From Heligmosomoides polygyrus polygyrus (Eukaryota; Nematoda; Chromadorea; Rhabditida; Heligmosomidae): DNA of 64,000 nt. A program made the position numbers and the translations under genes. This document shows, one piece after another, positions 61,340 to 64,000 of this stretch. Numbering within the stretch: position 1 is the first letter of the stretch; each line of letters opens with the position of its first letter. The stretch is from NCBI GenBank assembly GCA_947396885.1, contig OX377202.1, positions 69,908,643-69,972,642 on the forward strand, read 5' to 3'. The notes beneath the pieces are model-generated. The model had not been told where the DNA came from. It saw only the letters and a list, made by a program, of their open reading frames with translations, and did not search any database.

Positions 61340-61395
61340 CGACTCTTCAAAGCTCTGACGAAGACGAAATTCGTCGAAACGTGAGCCGAGTAAGA
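61340..61395 (+). ncRNA. Hammerhead-ribozyme-like motif in the Penelope-like end
   Basis: CTGACGA (61355-61361), one extra A, a 5-bp hairpin GACGA-AAT-TCGTC (61363-61375) and GAAAC (61376-61380) reproduce the core order CUGANGA, stem II, GAAA. The extra A and unproven stems I and III leave activity open. The inverted copy at about 60240-60275 has GACA in place of GAAA. Confidence 0.4.
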
Positions 61396-62021
61396 AGTGA
61401 ATAGCAATCCTGATCAACGGCTATAACAAAAACAGAATAACAGTTTATCAACATTCATTACGTGGAAGATCCGCGCGGTAATTCCAGATCTAACAGAGCA
61501 CGTGGAACTGCATTTGTAATAGTCAATAATGAAGCTTATCAGAACACAAGGGAAAAGGGATAGCTATCGAATCACTTACGAGTTGGAGGTCTGGCGCGAG
61601 TGGCATTTGTACAACTAGCTTTAAAAGATTAGAGCCTAGCAGTATTGGACACTTTCTGCTGAGTTGAGAGCCCGCTCGTTTTATAAGAGGAACGTTCTTG
61701 CATCTTTGCTCACTTTCGTGAGAGCTAGCCTAGCGGTTGTACCTCTCATGATAGAGTCCCTGAAATTAAACAGCGTGTTAGGGTTAAAGTGCCCCAGTGC
61801 AAATACGGTTTTTTTTTAATCGTGGTATAGCCAGACATTCGTGTCCTGGACGCTAGAGTAAAACGAAGTGCAGATTTCTCGACTCACTGTTGGGAATAGA
61901 GTCATATGTAGTTAAACACTGGCGCTTAGTCATCCTCTACATTCTGAAGCTGTTTCCAACACTTTGCTCCACCTCCAACACTCACACTGCAATTTGCAAA
62001 TGATACTTGGTGGGCCTAATA

Positions 62022-62099
62022 TCACTGGATTTTCGATCATGAAGCTACTGTGAAGCTGGAGCTCACTGGATTTTCGATCATGAAGCTATGATGAAGCTT
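62022..62099. repeat. Two-unit 41-bp tandem repeat
   Basis: TCACTGGATTTTCGATCATG occurs twice, 41 bp apart, each followed by AAGCTA and TGAAGCT. Confidence 0.8.
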
Positions 62100-62439
62100 G
62101 CAAAACACTTTGCGTGATTCTGATCACCTTTAAATGGTTTGATTACCAAAATCAGGGTCCACATTGATAATGAAATCAAGGCCTTAGATTTGCCCTACTC
62201 ACTTCTTTGCTTGTTCTTCTCTGTGGTATACTTGTAACGTGCATTTCTGTTGCCCTCATTTCGTTGTTGCGTCTTCTGCGACAGATAAAACACCCAATTT
62301 GTGGACCAACATTCAGCACTACTAATTCCTTTCTGCGATAATTTGCTAACTGCTCCATTCGCTACGTCATAATACAACTTCAGATGATCTGCAACCGCAG
62401 CACAGCATTATAATCTAGTGTTCTCAACGGCTGCGTGAA

Positions 62440-62520
62440 GGTCGTAGGTAAAAAGAAAGAGGAAAAAGAAAAAAAGAAAAGAAAGAAAAAGGAATACGCA
62501 AAAAAGAGGAAGAGTGGAGC
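62440..62520. repeat. Purine-rich tract
   Basis: About 80 bases nearly free of pyrimidines (AAAGAAAGAGG-type) on the plus strand. No coding sense on either strand. Confidence 0.7.
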
Positions 62521-63621
62521 TGGAAGAGCATTCGCTCGAGAGACATCACAAAGCAGTGACCTTTGCGTAGACAAGAATTCGATCTAACCATAGACTCCCG
62601 ATCACTGATGGAGCACCGAGCCCATTTGGCTGTTCTTGGATCGGCGAAGCTTCAGGCGCTTCACGAGCAGAAAACGCACAAGTCGAGTATACACGGTGCA
62701 ATTAGGTGGCTAATGCGGACCCGATCACAGTGCTAGAGGCTATAATCCGTGACGAGATTTGGTCGTCCATTGCTTTTAGTAAGGATCGCCGCTAATTTTC
62801 GAGAAGTCCCATTCAGAAGCTCGTGATTACACTAATTGGACCGTTAAACTAATGAGGGAGTGAACAACACATTTCGTCCTGACAATTGTAAGAAACCTTT
62901 AAACATCAGTAACACCAAGGCTAAAGGTGACTTATCAGGTTCGTTCCGACTAAGAGAAGACACGTGGTCAAGTGCATTACGCTTCACATGTAACCCGCAC
63001 ATGCACATCTACCATTTCGCTTTAATCTGGATACTGCTAGATATAAATCGGACTCTGTTCAGGTCAAAACAGACGTCTATAAGGTCAACACAGATACGTT
63101 CTACAAAGGCAAAGTAACCTTCTCTTTTGTCGAAATTTGTATCAAAAACTCACCTATACAGAGTGTCTTAAGAAAAATATGCACTTTTCGAATGAGCATA
63201 AATGGGTATCTCCTAAAACAAAACGACGTTTTTAGGCTCATTCCGAAGTGTTCTGACTCAGAATTTTCAGAGTGAGGATACTGTGCGGTGCACTCGCCCT
63301 GAATATCGCAGCGCTTGTTTGATTGATAGCGTAAAGGTCGTTCACTTCAGGTAAAGCACAACAAAATGATGGAATATTTTTATTGCGATTGTTTTTATGC
63401 ATTTTTTGCTTTTTAGGCAGTATTTCCCTATCAACCCAATATACAACGTGATGAGTAGCATCACGTTGCGTTGTCTATTGGATTGATCGTTGTCTATTAG
63501 ACATTGCGCAGTGCAGTCTGTCCATACAACACAATATCAAACTCTTTGCTTAGGAGCACTGATCTAAAAACTATCACTGTTGCCTGCAAAATAACAATTA
63601 TCTATTGAAAGCACGTGCACC

Positions 63622-64000
63622 ATCTCCGCGATAGAGCTAAGGGAGCCGAGAGCTTGAAGACCACCAAGAGACGTCTGTCTCCAGAAACTCTCGAGCTTAT
63701 ACGCCAGCGTGGAGCAGCACGAGCGTCAGACAACTACCAGCTGACGTCCGAGCTTGTGAAGCTAGGCAGAGCGGCGATAAAGGAAGATCTCAAGGAGAGA
63801 AGGGCGGAAGTGTTGGCTGAAGAAGCAGAGGCAGGGTTAAGCATCCGCAATGCCCGCCGGAACTTCGCCAACTCAAGACCAAGATTATAGCTCTCCGACG
63901 TCCTGAAGGAACCGTCACCTCTTCCAGAAGGACCATGGGGAACGTCATCCACGACTTCTACTCCGATCTCTTTGATAGCCACGTCCACCTGCCCCCATAC
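63622..64000 (+). pseudogene. RTE-type LINE, linker and start of RT, runs off the window
   Basis: The frame reads RLSPETLELIRQRGAARAS, LVKLGRAAIKEDLKERRAEV and SIRNARRNFANSR, the basic helical linker between endonuclease and reverse transcriptase in RTE elements. After a shift near 63880 it continues TMGNVIHDFYSDLFDSHVHL. No endonuclease is attached at the left, so the copy is truncated or rearranged there. It differs in sequence from the RTE at 20.6-23.5 kb. Confidence 0.7.

Larger units (their letters stand above)
60118..61485. mobile_element. Penelope-like retroelement ends in head-on inverted arrangement
   Basis: Left arm 60118-60620 and right arm 61045-61485 are inverted copies: GTCGTCCATTT, CCCTCGAAGG, GGTCGACCCGAGAAC, GATCATATAGATCG, CTGACGAnGACGAAA, and AATAACAGTTTA. 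The right copy carries the end of a GIY-YIG endonuclease frame. Inverted terminal sequence of this kind, with GIY-YIG and hammerhead-like motifs, is characteristic of Penelope-like elements. The reverse transcriptase is missing, so this is a truncated and rearranged remnant. Confidence 0.65.
61490..63600. other. No gene identified
   Basis: Apart from the two-unit repeat and the purine tract, only short frames. A small palindromic block with TATACAACGTGATG and CATCACGTTG lies at 63440-63470. Confidence 0.45.

Overview
This is a eukaryotic window, almost certainly from a parasitic nematode and most likely a strongylid of the hookworm type. Evidence for this: short GT-AG exons separated by introns full of repeats, a damaged RTE-type LINE, mariner, Tc1 and piggyBac remnants, tRNA-derived SINEs with box A and box B, and many small fold-back elements. 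The genus is an inference. I saw no bacterial operons, rRNA or CRISPR array.

Two multi-exon protein genes can be rebuilt by hand. On the minus strand, about 10183 down to 6090 or 5947, lies a C2H2 zinc-finger gene with 12 identified exons and eight fingers. Several fingers are split by introns, and the C-x2-C-x12-H-x3/4-H spacing returns exactly when the introns are removed. On the plus strand, 31913-43235, lies a 25-exon gene of about 969 codons. All its junctions keep phase. Its product closely resembles CIP2A (cancerous inhibitor of PP2A): an armadillo-like N-terminal two thirds followed by a coiled coil. This is the most interesting gene here.

Most of the rest is mobile DNA. From left to right: a degraded SINE and a GC-rich MITE (1.3-1.7 kb); a Harbinger-like MITE with a TAA duplication (11.36-11.70 kb); fold-backs and a poly-G/poly-C MITE (18.9-19.5 kb); a repeat family (19.5-20.1 kb) seen again near 27.6 kb and 30.3 kb; a nearly full-length but broken RTE LINE (20.6-23.5 kb, minus) with two MITEs beside it (23.6-24.5 kb); tandem arrays (27.9-28.4 kb); a large inverted repeat (29.2-30.4 kb); a long-TIR element (45.1-46.4 kb); a 600-bp piggyBac deletion derivative with TTAA flanks (47.7-48.3 kb); decayed mariner and Tc1 copies (49.6-52.0 kb); a SINE (52.7-53.0 kb); a LINE fragment (53.3-54.0 kb, minus); a complete mariner with TIRs and TA duplication (54.07-55.35 kb); a tandem pair of tRNA-like sequences (55.4-55.9 kb); an inverted Penelope-like duplication with a GIY-YIG remnant and a hammerhead-like motif (60.1-61.5 kb); and an RTE fragment running off the right edge.

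No operon or shared pathway joins the two genes. They are separate single-copy loci in a repeat-rich background, and repeats make up much of the introns, for example CIP2A-like introns 6, 16 and 24.
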